Below are positions 48,501-64,000 of a DNA stretch of 64,000 nt, one piece after another. Position 1 is the stretch's first letter. Every line of letters begins with the position of its first letter. A program made the translations under genes and the position numbers. A model generated the notes under the pieces. The model was given only the letters and a program-made list of their open reading frames with translations, did not search any database and was not told the origin of the DNA. The stretch comes from Mugil cephalus (Eukaryota > Chordata > Actinopteri > Mugiliformes > Mugilidae): NCBI RefSeq assembly GCF_022458985.1, contig NC_061773.1:23656001-23720000 (forward strand). The letters run 5' to 3'.

Positions 48501-49677
48501 TTTAGCTGAAAAAAAAAACAAACTAAAGCTTATTATTAATGTAATGATTTTATTTTTGACTTTTCCTCAGAAAAAGGGTGAGGAATGCAAGGAGAAGGAT
48601 GTGCAACGTGACGTCCAGAAGAAACCAAAAGAAAGTGTCACATCAGTCTCCAACACAGCACAAGTGAGTATGACTTGACACAGTGGGTGTCTTCTTTCTT
48701 AATCGCTGCGTTTCCGTCACAGTTTTATTCATCTCTATGAGAAATTCACACAAAAAATGCACTCCTCCCCGTCGGGGAATCGAACCCCGGTCTTCCGCGT
48801 GACAGGCGGAGATACTGTCCACTATACTAACGAGGAAGTGTGTCATCTTCTGTGACGTCGGTGATGGCGAGTTGCACTTTTGCAAAAAATTTTACAATCG
48901 ATACGTCTGGAAAACCACCACGCGAGAGCATGAAAGTGTTTTAACTTTAGATATTTGAGAGGTTTTTCTAAATGTAGGCTTAGACTTAGGCAGACTTTAA
49001 TGATCTACAATGGCATTAGTTGCTCACAGCGGCTTAGTTTCACATAAAAGTAACACTCTTAAAAAGCCCAAGTAAAAAGAAACATAATAAGATTAGATTT
49101 AAAAGAATTTAAGGGAAGGATGGAGGAACATTTTTTACTGCAATGTTTAAGTTTTGTGCATCAAGGGTTGATGAAAACGCAGCAAATGATCAATATACTC
49201 ATAAGTAGATGAGAAACTCTGGAGGCATGTGGCTCATTTTCTTTGTTCTGTCGCGCTCAGGCCGACAACAAGCGTTACTCCTCTGACTCCGGCAGCGGAT
49301 CGGAAGAGCAGCGATCGGCCTCCCTGTCCGAGCACATCCGGCTTTACTTCGGCGCTCTGCAAAAGGCCATCGGGGGATTCGTGGGCAGCCTACAGGACAA
49401 ACAGCCGCCCGAGAAGTTCATCTCACAGAGTAAGCTGGTGATCATGGTGGGCCAGAGGCTGGTGGACACCCTGTGCAGGGAGGCCCAGCGCAGAGGCTCC
49501 TGCCAAAACCTCCTGTGCAAGAGCAACCACCTGTGTGCTCTCCTGAAGCAGCTGGCCGTGGCCACCAAGAAGGCGGCACTGCACTTTCCAGACAAGCAAG
49601 CTCTGCAAGAGGCTCAGGAGTTTGCGAAGGAACTGGCCCAAAGAGCGCAGCACTTTCGGATATCTCTCGATCTGTGA
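35666..49677 (+). CDS. cass4: Cas scaffolding protein family member 4 (CASS4/HEPL), complete coding region in seven exons
   Basis: Seven exons (35666-35680, 45267-45704, 46340-46411, 46520-46636, 47141-48451, 48571-48663, 49261-49677) join in phase 0 at every junction and give 820 residues; human CASS4 is 786. Residues 9-64 are an SH3 domain (ALYDNTAESADELAF...GWWMCSLYGRQGLAPANRL), which in this family binds the proline motifs of FAK and PYK2. Residues 100-390 are the substrate region with YxxP sites (YQIP, YKVP, YDVP, YAVP, YDIP) and YDTLP variants, which recruit Crk SH2 domains once phosphorylated by Src kinases. A serine-rich helical bundle follows, and the last exons form the C-terminal FAT-like dimerisation domain. 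CASS4 acts at focal adhesions. A NEDD9 or BCAR1 paralogue is possible, but the immediate cstf1 neighbour matches human CSTF1-CASS4 order. The family's YDYV Src-binding motif is NDYVELQ here. Confidence 0.93.
37012..37276. mobile_element. Short hAT-like remnant
   Basis: The left end CGACGTGTCAGACTCATTTT is a diverged form of the AGGGGTGTCAAACTC terminus. The right end has GGGCTGGATCGGACCCTCTG, then ATGTTTGACACCCCTC. These are the termini of a common fish hAT group related to the element at 32953. There is no coding sequence and no clear target duplication. Confidence 0.6.
39598..39665 (+). mobile_element. LINE 3' tail fragment
   Basis: AAGACAGTTCTTTATTTATCCC and CACTGTGGGGGACTGATTTG resemble the TTTATTnATCCCnnnnnGGGGAA tail of fish CR1/L2-type LINEs. 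It is short and diverged. Confidence 0.45.
40265..40288. repeat. Poly(T) run
   Basis: Twenty-four consecutive T residues. They may be the A-tail of a minus-strand retroposon, but no body could be identified. Confidence 0.85.
40731..41002 (+). repeat. Direct duplication of a ~100-bp unit
   Basis: Unit 1 (40731-40829) and unit 2 (40896-41002) both begin GAGGCAAAACACATTTAGAA and end GACACCAGCTAACTAGCCTAGC. A shared CCCAGTCC word and GACCAGCAGG word lie between. They are separated by 66 bases. Unit 2 has a short expansion of CAGCTA words. Confidence 0.85.
42105..42255 (+). mobile_element. Fish LINE/SINE 3' end fragment
   Basis: GGTTTCTTCCTGTCAAAAGG, then GAGTTTTTCTTTGCTACTGTCGCC and GTGCTTGCTC are the conserved words of a very common teleost retroposon 3' region, followed here by an AATTGTATAAATAATAATT tail. 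Confidence 0.6.
42493..42544. repeat. (TG)n microsatellite
   Basis: About 26 TG units with one early C, the longest dinucleotide run in the window. Confidence 0.95.
43425..44130 (-). mobile_element. Degenerate THAP-domain DNA transposon, inverted copy 2
   Basis: On the minus strand, about 44040-43868 encodes LLKSSWRYIFTDFSDHRSK, a stop, then ISALLRNNWNPGRETWCCGS and HLVSGN. This is the same broken THAP domain as at 9461-9630, again ending at a GT donor. Homology with copy 1 continues downstream through GTTACTTCTCAGTAAAGCT and GATCATTGTCGAGTCCA to the GGGGCGTGG word near 43425. The codon before ISALLR is TGA, where copy 1 has TAG. Both probably derive from TGG (Trp). Confidence 0.65.
45267..45704 (+). 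CDS. cass4: cass4 coding exon 2 (SH3 domain)
   Basis: It begins NKLAKALYDNTAESADELAF and ends ...EGSEGQK before GTACGG, residues 6-151. It contains the whole SH3 domain, including ALYDN, the GWW pair and the PANRL strand, then the first YQIP and YKVP sites. Confidence 0.95.
46340..46411 (+). CDS. cass4: cass4 coding exon 3
   Basis: A 72-base exon between TGTCTGCAG and GTAAGG, encoding LPNMASSPKREVYDVPGQAR and RVSL. It is phase 0 at both ends and centred on a canonical YDVP Crk-binding site (Tyr164). Confidence 0.88.
46520..46636 (+). CDS. cass4: cass4 coding exon 4
   Basis: A 117-base exon between CTGCTTGCAG and GTAAGT, residues 176-214 (ESTAPRQMPRKYSMFSASQL...SPGDSY). It keeps phase 0 and is Ser-rich. 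Confidence 0.85.
47141..48451 (+). CDS. cass4: cass4 coding exon 5 (substrate region and helical bundle)
   Basis: This 1311-base exon encodes residues 215-651. It opens VYAVPPPLPLDPNYDIPVPS, then carries YDVP, two YDTLP, YDIP and YAVP sites and a polyserine run. It continues with the helical segment EEACRRLLELKECVCKAVPR and LMDFVSSHW..., and ends DNDYVELQ at a GTAAAA donor. One big exon for this region is usual in Cas-family genes. Confidence 0.94.
48571..48663 (+). CDS. cass4: cass4 coding exon 6
   Basis: A 93-base exon between TTTTCCTCAG and GTGAGT, encoding a charged linker (KKGEECKEKDVQRDVQKKPK...NTAQ), residues 652-682. Supported by splice sites and phase; the sequence itself is not diagnostic. 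Confidence 0.75.
48765..48836 (-). tRNA. tRNA-Asp (anticodon GTC)
   Basis: Reverse complementing 48765-48836 gives a 72-base tRNA. It has acceptor stem TCCTCGT with ACGGGGA plus discriminator G, a D arm around TAGTATAGTGG, an anticodon stem-loop TCCGC-CTGTCAC-GCGGA with anticodon GTC, and the T arm CGGGGTTCGATTCCCCG. All stems pair. A run of six T follows about 5 bases downstream (complement of 48752-48757), the expected pol III terminator. There is no intron and no encoded CCA. It departs from the usual animal tRNA-Asp in the D loop (GGACAG where GGTGAG is usual) and in the anticodon stem. It lies antisense in cass4 intron 6. It could be a retroposed copy, but its intact folding argues that it can be expressed. 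Confidence 0.93.
49261..49677 (+). CDS. cass4: cass4 coding exon 7 (last, C-terminal domain)
   Basis: It starts after TGTCGCGCTCAG with ADNKRYSSDSGSGSEEQRSA and ends ...QHFRISLDL then TGA. Residues 683-820 form the conserved C-terminal Cas domain, with KLVIMVGQRLVDTLCREAQ and KAALHFPDKQALQEAQEFAK helices. Confidence 0.95.
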   Translation, partial: ADNKRYSSDSGSGSEEQRSASLSEHIRLYFGALQKAIGGFVGSLQDKQPPEKFISQSKLVIMVGQRLVDTLCREAQRRGSCQNLLCKSNHLCALLKQLAVATKKAALHFPDKQALQEAQEFAKELAQRAQHFRISLDL

Positions 49678-49840
49678 CAGTGCACAAACCGTAAAAAAAG
49701 CATGCTGATTTTGGTTGTGCAGAAAAAAAACTCATCAGTCATTTAGCTACTTCCTTGTTTTGTTTTGTTTTTTTTTCTTTGTTTTTTTTTCATTATCAAG
49801 CTTCACTTTGCAGGCGCTTGTTGCTGGATGTCGGCGTCGT

Positions 49841-49846
49841 AATAAA
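49841..49846 (+). terminator. Candidate cass4 polyadenylation signal
   Basis: AATAAA lies 164 bases after the stop codon; a second AATAAA is at 49906-49911. The region just after is AT-rich. Confidence 0.5.
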
Positions 49847-50837
49847 CGAAACACCGCTGGCTCGGGGAAAGTGTACGCGAAGAGGAGCGACAGTGGGGTT
49901 CCAAAAATAAATTGCACATTTAGCATATTGTATTTAAGCCAATTACAATATCTGAAAAAAGTATAAATATTAAAAAAAAAGTATCAGGTATACTGTAAAA
50001 TACAATATATAATTAAGGGCAATTTTATGTTCCTTGAGTATTTTTTTTTCTTTTTTTTATGTGGATGTTTCTTTAAAATGTTAAAAGTATATTCTCCAGG
50101 GTAACAGTTTGATATAATCTTCTTTTTTGTGAAAATACCGCCTGTATGTAGGCATCTTATAAAAATGTGTTATGCATTCCTACACGTTACTTGACAAAAG
50201 ACAAGAAAAGACAAAGACAAAAGAGTACGACACACGTTGGATTTTTGTTCATATTAAAATTCAAAACTGAAAGCATTGTACTTGTAATGTGTGTGTGTTG
50301 TGTCTTGCAGAAATCAAGAAAAGAGGTACGGACTTCTGTAAAAAAAAAAAAAAAAAAAAGCAGTGGTCTGTGGTCTCGAGCGATGGCCCACTCTCAGCGT
50401 TCTCCACGCTCGAGCTGCAGTGAACCCACAACCCTATGATCCTTTTTCTGCTCTATGTGAAGCTTGCGGTCCGATGTGTGACTATTCTATAAGCGTCCAG
50501 AGTAAAAGCATTTAAATCATTTTCTTTCCCCACACATCCTTGTAGCAGAGATGCAACCTTTACCTCCAAAAATGGAAACAAACCATCATCACAAACACCG
50601 ATATAAACCACCTTTGCACTGGCTAAAGGACTAGATTACATTAACCTTTATTGTCTCTGCACACGTAGATACACAAGGAAATGCTGCTAGGCATCAAACC
50701 ACAAGTGCAAAATTCACCCAACAACATGCATTCTGCACTATCGTATTCAGTAAGTATCTATAGAAAAAATAACACGTCTAATCCTAACATTAATATGTAG
50801 ATCAGTTATGAACACATTCGTACACACTTCAATTCAA

Positions 50838-50960
50838 GATTCAAGATCACTTTATTGATCCACGCAGGGAAATTACTTTATCTGAGTCATGAGATAAGAA
50901 AAGAACATGTATGAACACATAAGAATAATACATGAAATAATACAGTAAATAAAACATTTT
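50838..50960 (+). mobile_element. LINE 3' tail, copy A
   Basis: It contains TCAAGATCACTTTATTGATCC, GAGTCATGAGATAAGAAAAG and AACATGTATGAACACATAAG, then AATA-rich sequence. The same words in the same order occur at 55468-55580. The TTTATTGATCC word is typical of CR1/L2-like fish LINE ends. Confidence 0.6.
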
Positions 50961-51869
50961 ATCTAAAGTGTTTCAGTGTGATTTCACACTGTTAACAGAT
51001 CTGTAACATAAACAGTTATCTACCACATACCAGCCAGTATAACACTGTAAATCCCCTTTGTAATAAATGACTGTAATTTGCACTGCGTCATGGGAAGTTG
51101 AAGTTATATGTGTGACACTATTTATTTTTAACACCTGCTTTTGGTGCTTTTTTACCAGAGTCAGTCAGACATTTGGAATAAGAAACTTTGGGCACCGTTT
51201 CTTTAACGTTACACGTTGTTGTTCTATTTATAGCTAAAGTCTCTTGTGTTTCTCTAATGTGTGTATTCTAATGGCTATAAATACATATATGCCATAACAA
51301 CACACACACATATACCATCAAACATGGGCACATGTACACATAATGTACATGAACACTGAGAAAGAAGGTTCTTCTCCAGGTACTGAGGCGTCATCGTATC
51401 GTCCTGAGACACGACCGTCAGGTGTCTGTCTCTCTCTGTGTTTACCATTTTAAAGCTGCTTACTGGATTTAATTAATGTGCTCTGAAAAGTAGAGCATTA
51501 TTATTGATTTTCTTTTCTGTATCCCATTCATTAAGGTTTTGGATTCTCAGTTTAATATGAAATGAACCATATACGATACACGGCCCATAGTGGCGTCCTA
51601 AAGACATTCACATATCCAGTCCCACTTTAAGGTCTGAGTACTTTTCATTCGAGTAATGTCTCTTTGTAAATCTCTTTCTTTTTAAATAATGCAAGACGAA
51701 GCCTTAATGTGCTTTCCAGTAACATCCTAACAGAAACAAGGCACTGAAACGTTTTGCCCTCAGTTTTTAGTCATTTACAACAAACAAAAAAACACATATC
51801 TGCTCAGAGTTTCCCAACGTTAAAAAAGGGCGCAATAGTAAATTGCGTGACTTCCTATTTCATGGTTTC

Positions 51870-52103
51870 ATGGTGGTGCTATTGCTCATCGCAGCAGAAA
51901 CGAGCTCTTTCCACCGAACCCCCTCTCAGGGGATGTCACAGGTCAGTGGAGGTGTCATTACAGAAGAGGAAGCCCGGGGCCGGAGGAGGATGGTCAGTGT
52001 CTCGTTTAGCGCTCGGCTTCGCGCAGCATCATTTACAGTCATCCTCACAGCGGCTGGTATAATCCAGTCTGCTGCCCACAGCCTGCACGACGTAGGCGTT
52101 TAA
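51870..52103 (+). CDS. Unsupported short open frame, 77 codons, with a hydrophobic N-terminus
   Basis: The frame begins MVVLLLIAAETSSFHRTPSQ and ends HSLHDVGV then TAA. The first ten residues look like a weak signal sequence, and RGRRR at about residues 43-47 looks like a basic cleavage site. I recognise no family, see no promoter, and a CACAG|GTCAGT donor-like site lies inside it. Frames this long occur by chance in 6 kb. I list it only so that it can be tested against transcripts. Confidence 0.12.
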   Translation: MVVLLLIAAETSSFHRTPSQGMSQVSGGVITEEEARGRRRMVSVSFSARLRAASFTVILTAAGIIQSAAHSLHDVGV

Positions 52104-53934
52104 TTTCCAGACTACTGATAGTACGTAGCGTCGATAATCTCTTTCTGAAAACAAAGGCCATTATAAGGTTCAGATGTCAGATACTTCTGGCAGATAAATA
52201 GTGTTTAACGTCCAAATGTGTTAATATATGTGAATAAAAATAAGAAATAATGTGTGTTATTACAATGTAAAAGCACAGATTTGTGGGAGAACCAACTGAG
52301 TGCACACCTACAGCTATATATACAAATATATGCAAGCAAATGCAAACTGGAGAAAGGAGTTAAAAGAAAGGTGTAACCAGATTTCACCGTATAAGGGCCC
52401 AATATATTCATATAAAACTCCTCCTTGTCTTTGTGGGAGCATTTTGTAAACAACAAATAAGTGGTTATTCTAAATGTATTTAATTTCCATGATGACTGAT
52501 GAAAACATCTGTATGAGACACGGAAGATAAAGAGGAGACTGGATGCTGCCCTCTATCGGGGCTGAGAGGGAATTATTTGTTTTATGATCTCATCATCGAC
52601 TAATTGACCTACTAGTTATTTTTTTATGAGCATTTTTCCCCATTATTTTTGCATTATAGTGACATTATTTAACATCATCAAAGACTGTACATAGTCTGTT
52701 ATTATTTCAGCTGTTTACTTTGCAGTGAGCAGTAAACTGGGACTGACAGAAGCCACATCATTTCACTAACTGTCCTACTCTGACCTCCACTTGAAACACA
52801 CTGGCCTCTCTGCAACGCTAAAAGTTGAATCCCAGCCCTAACTTTAATCTTAGTGTACTAAATTACATCTCGACTTTCACTTTCAAACATCATGCCTACT
52901 CATAATACTCCAGTAAAATATCCGAGGATCCCATGGAACAAGCCAGAGAGGACTGTGGATCATCTGCTCTACAAACAGGCCCACAGACCTCTCTGAGATT
53001 TGAGAATAACGCTCTTATGTTGTTTATGTTTGACTTTCATGGCCCTAATTATGGGTTAGGGCTCATTATCTGGCAACAAATTCAGTTTTCCCTTGTGAGA
53101 CTAAAAGAAGAAGAAGAAAAAAAAACTCCTGGACTGTTATGTGCTTGTTTACGCGCAGCCTGCAAAAACTGGGTTATGATCCTCATTAAATTAATAATTA
53201 TATATTTTTATGAAGTGAGTGCTTCTTGTAATCAGTGAAGTTTTTCGTGCTACTCTTAAAAACTTTACCCTAAGGGCAGAAGAAGTGCATTTCTTTTTGA
53301 AAATAACCCGATAATGTTGAATTCATTTGAGTCAAAGCCTAAAACTGTACGTGCACACTACCCCCGTCGAGAATAGGAATAAAAAAATGTCAGCTATTGC
53401 AAGATCGCAAGACTTAATCTCTGCAGCCTGAAGGAAAAAAGTTCCCTCTCTGTCTCTCAGTCTTATTATGGAGTAGACCCTCTTCCCAAACTCACACGTG
53501 GTTTGGATAGTGAATGCCTTTCATAATCCGCTGGCCCTGGTCCTGGTCCTGCATCGTGTAAATCTCCAGACGACCCAGTGGAGCAGCCTTCCTGACTCAT
53601 ACCAGACAGAAAGAAGCAGGTTCTTTGGCAGAATAAACTGCTTTGGACGGAGCTTTTGGCAGATTAAAAGACAGAACGCCTGGTTAGATTCATTTAGGCC
53701 CAACAGTGAAAATAAACTTAAGGCAGCTAGAGTCCTGAAACTACTATGTTTAAAATCAGACCATGTCAGATCAGTTGCTGATTAAATTCCTCACCAAACA
53801 AAGCCCCTTTAAATCGGCCCCTGCAGAAAATGATGCATCCACTCACAGTTCACTGTCTTCAAGGACAAGGATAATTCCACTTCCGGCTGCTAGCTATAGT
53901 AACTATTTATGTTAACATGGGTTAACATAACATC

Positions 53935-54035
53935 GGGTTAATGACCCGATACTGCATCGAGCCACCAGGTGGAGCTCGACGCATTTTGGCTTCACCTTTT
54001 GGAGCCGTGTGGTCCATCTTTACGCACCTTCAAAA
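53935..54035 (+). repeat. Dispersed fish repeat, partial copy 3
   Basis: GAGCCACCAGGTGGAGCTCG and TTTTGGCTTCACCTTTTGGA, then GTGTGGTCCATCTTTA, correspond to the CACCAGGGGG...TTTGGCTTCACTTT block at 850-910. Confidence 0.55.
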
Positions 54036-54557
54036 CCAAAGAGTCGAATTTGACAAGATGGTTCATCTCCAGCCTTTAGCTCTCATGCAGAATTACCACT
54101 CAGTTACTTGTGTTAGTTTTCTTAACATACTAAAGTATTTTTTAAATTAAGAAATAATCTGTAGTTGCAGTAAAAAACTGAAAGTACATAAATAAATAAA
54201 TATTACAACAATTTTACATGATTTTGCAAAAGTCAATTTTTTTTTTTTTCATTTAAGGATGTCTCTGTTTCATGCCTGCATTTTTACACATTAGTGAAGT
54301 TCATTAGTGTAAATACAGGCTATGCAAAGCAAAGATATGTATGAATATGCTTTATAGTTTAAAGCTAATGATGTATAATCTGTCTGTTCTAATTAAGGCT
54401 ACGTTTTTCTGATTTATTTTATGATATATTTATTTGTTTGGTGGTTGTTTTATATGAAGGAACCCATCTGCTTGAGGTCGGACGGGTAGAGAGACAGAAA
54501 AAAAAGAGATTAATGAATACATCTATTTATGCAAATGAGACGAACACAACAGCACAA

Positions 54558-54790
54558 GACATAAGATAAGATAGGTTATGCATTTATTCATCCCACAATG
54601 GGGAAATTCTTGTTGTTAACAACAGCAAGACATTGTATATTGTCCATCCAACAACCTGTACCATACTGCTTATATACGACCCTATTTATGCTGCATGCTC
54701 TTCTTACTTATTGCACTTCTAGTTAGATGCTAAACTGCATTTTGTTGCGTTGTAACTGCACGTATGAAATGACAATAAAGTTGAATCTCA
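54558..54790 (+). mobile_element. Retroposon 3' region
   Basis: It starts with ATAAGATAAGATAGG and TTATTCATCCCACAATGGGG, and ends GAAATGACAATAAAGTTGAA, the conserved 3' words of fish CR1/L2-like LINEs. It has no coding capacity. Confidence 0.55.
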
Positions 54791-55134
54791 TTTAATCTCA
54801 ATTCACATCAGTCTGAGCCATGTTTCAGGTTATAAATAGTGGGACGGCAACCAGATCTAAAGTTTTACTAGTAAACTGACAAGTGAAGTCACAGCTGCTT
54901 AAGACTGACTTCATTGTTTTGTTTTGTTTTTTAACTGGAGTCAACGTGATGTGTGTCTGGATCATTTGGAAATCCATGACGTCTCTGTGTGTAGAACTGG
55001 ATCTCTCTCCTCTGTCTGTGGCGCTGTAGTGATCCTCGGGGGAAACAGGGGGCGTGAATGCTCTCGCTCCACTCTGGTTCCTCTCCGCGTCACGCCGTCA
55101 CGTCGTCACGTCACCCCTCCCACTATCACCGGAC

Positions 55135-55801
55135 AGCAGGGGTGACCGATACTGCTAAAGTTGGTATCGATTCGATACCAAGTAAAAATAGGGCCAGTTT
55201 TGCCGATACTGATACCGATACTTTTCACTTGCTCACTCAGCAACGCATCATCAGTATCCAAAATTGAATGAAAATAAATAATAATAATAATAATTTAAGA
55301 AAATCATGGGGCTACGTAAAAATACTTTTTTATTTATGACAAGGTCCAAAATATAAATATATCAAGACATAACATGATCAATAATACAACAATATAAATA
55401 TAACAATATCAAATATGTAACATATATATGACAAGATCAAAAGTACAACAACAACAAAAAAAATACACATTCAAGATCACTTTATTGATCCCCATACAGA
55501 AATGATTTTGTCCAAGAGTCATGTGATAAGAAAGAACATATATGAACAAGACATAGAAGAATAAGAATAAAATAACAGCAAAGTTGAGAGAAAGTTACCG
55601 GAAAAGATTAGACAAAACCCAGGGGGGGCTACTTGGACTTGCTGCCGCGCATTCGGCGCATGCGCACTATAGAATACAGCTAAAACGACGCCAAAGAAAA
55701 GTGAAATTTAAGTATCGACTCAATCGTGTACATGTCGTTCCGACGCGGATACCAACGTGGTATCGATGCCATCGGTGCTTTGGATCGACCCGCCCACCGC
55801 T
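55135..55801. mobile_element. Non-autonomous DNA element with GATACC subterminal repeats
   Basis: The left end AGCAGGGGTGACCGATACTG is followed by repeated GGTATCGATTCGATACC and CCGATACTGATACCGATAC words. The right side carries GGTATCGATGCCATCGG and ends ATCGACCCGCCCACCGCT. The GGTATCGATACC-type palindromes clustered at both ends look like subterminal transposase-binding repeats of a hAT-like element. ACCGGAC flanks both sides (55128-55134, 55802-55808) as a possible duplication. A LINE tail is inserted at 55468-55580. Confidence 0.5.
55468..55580 (+). mobile_element. LINE 3' tail, copy B, nested in a DNA element
   Basis: TCAAGATCACTTTATTGATCC, GAGTCATGTGATAAGAAAG and AACATATATGAACAAGACAT match copy A at 50838-50960 in order and orientation. 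It interrupts the element at 55135-55801. Confidence 0.6.
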
Positions 55802-56138
55802 ACCGGACCGACTCTGTCCGGACAGCAGACATGGCTCCGTGAAGCTGACACATGGCAGCTAGAAGCCATGACCAAAAAAAAAAACAACTCACTCAAAACC
55901 TGACCATGTCTAAATAGCAGCAGCTTCTACTATTTTTTTCTTTTCTTTCCTAAATTACTCCAACTCCGGCAATTACGCACAGCTTCTAACCGGCTGTCAG
56001 TCCCTGTCAGGGGAAGAGGAGGCGCACTGCAACCCTCCGGTTTACTCTCATCTGATATTTTGCTCCTTTTTTTTTTCCTCCTCTCCCCACAGTAATTTTT
56101 TTTTTAAGTTTTCCCATCTTCTCTAACAGAAGCTCAAC

Positions 56139-63858
<7,720 letters not shown>

Positions 63859-64000
63859 GTGGGTTTCTGTCTAATCTTACAAAGCTCAGTATTAGTTTTA
63901 TCAGTCAGATTGGTCTCACACAACATCTGCCTTTACCTGACGTTGTGAAGGTTTAGTTTCCAAGCTTCTGTGAGACAATAGCTGCGTTTCCATTACAGTT

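Larger units (their letters stand above)
49912..56080. other. Intergenic region between cass4 and the fam120a-like gene
   Basis: About 6 kb with no recognisable multi-exon gene. It contains two LINE tails of one family (50838-50960, 55468-55580), another retroposon tail (54558-54790), a copy of the dispersed repeat (53935-54035) and a subterminal-repeat-bearing DNA element (55135-55801). One 77-codon open frame at 51870-52103 is noted separately. Human RTF2 and GCNT7, which follow CASS4, are not here. Confidence 0.55.

Overview
This 64 kb window is nuclear DNA from a vertebrate, almost certainly a teleost fish and probably a spiny-rayed one. The genes are split by GT-AG introns and encode proteins close to known vertebrate families. 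The non-coding DNA is full of old fish-type repeats: Tc1/mariner, hAT and THAP-encoding DNA transposons, MITEs, and L2/CR1/Rex-type LINE tails. No prokaryotic, CRISPR or viral gene organisation is present.

Four protein genes can be rebuilt. (1) znf831, minus strand, has three coding exons (15330-19557 with the ATG at 19509, 12555-12847, 8211-9074) giving 1778 residues. It is a zinc-finger protein whose two fingers and downstream motifs resemble the HIVEP/ZAS proteins. (2) cstf1, plus strand, has five coding exons (26474-26642, 27148-27425, 27525-27722, 28314-28704, 33889-34148) giving exactly 431 residues, the length of the human 50-kDa cleavage stimulation factor subunit. (3) cass4, plus strand, has seven coding exons from 35666 to 49677 giving 820 residues. 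It is a Cas-family adhesion scaffold with an SH3 domain, a YxxP substrate region and a C-terminal helical domain. (4) The 5' part of a fam120a-like gene, plus strand, runs from 56139 past the right edge; five exons encode the first 341 residues. A tRNA-Asp(GTC) gene with a pol III terminator lies antisense in cass4 intron 6.

Layout: 1-8210 is repeat-rich and shows no gene. 8211 to about 22600 is znf831. About 22600-26000 is the spacer between the divergent znf831 and cstf1. 26000-34800 is cstf1. 34800-35650 is a simple-repeat-dense cstf1/cass4 boundary. 35650-49900 is cass4, mostly a 9.6 kb first intron. 49900-56100 is repeat-rich and intergenic. 56100-64000 is fam120a-like.

The genes do not form one pathway. 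CSTF1 acts in mRNA 3'-end processing, ZNF831 is a presumed nuclear DNA-binding protein, CASS4 works in integrin/FAK/Src adhesion signalling, and the FAM120A family is RNA-binding and Src-associated. The znf831-cstf1-cass4 grouping echoes human 20q13, while human FAM120A is on 9q, so the fam120a junction is the unusual syntenic feature. Codon-level exon joins were checked by hand for all four genes. Gene names rest on recalled family sequences, since no search could be run.
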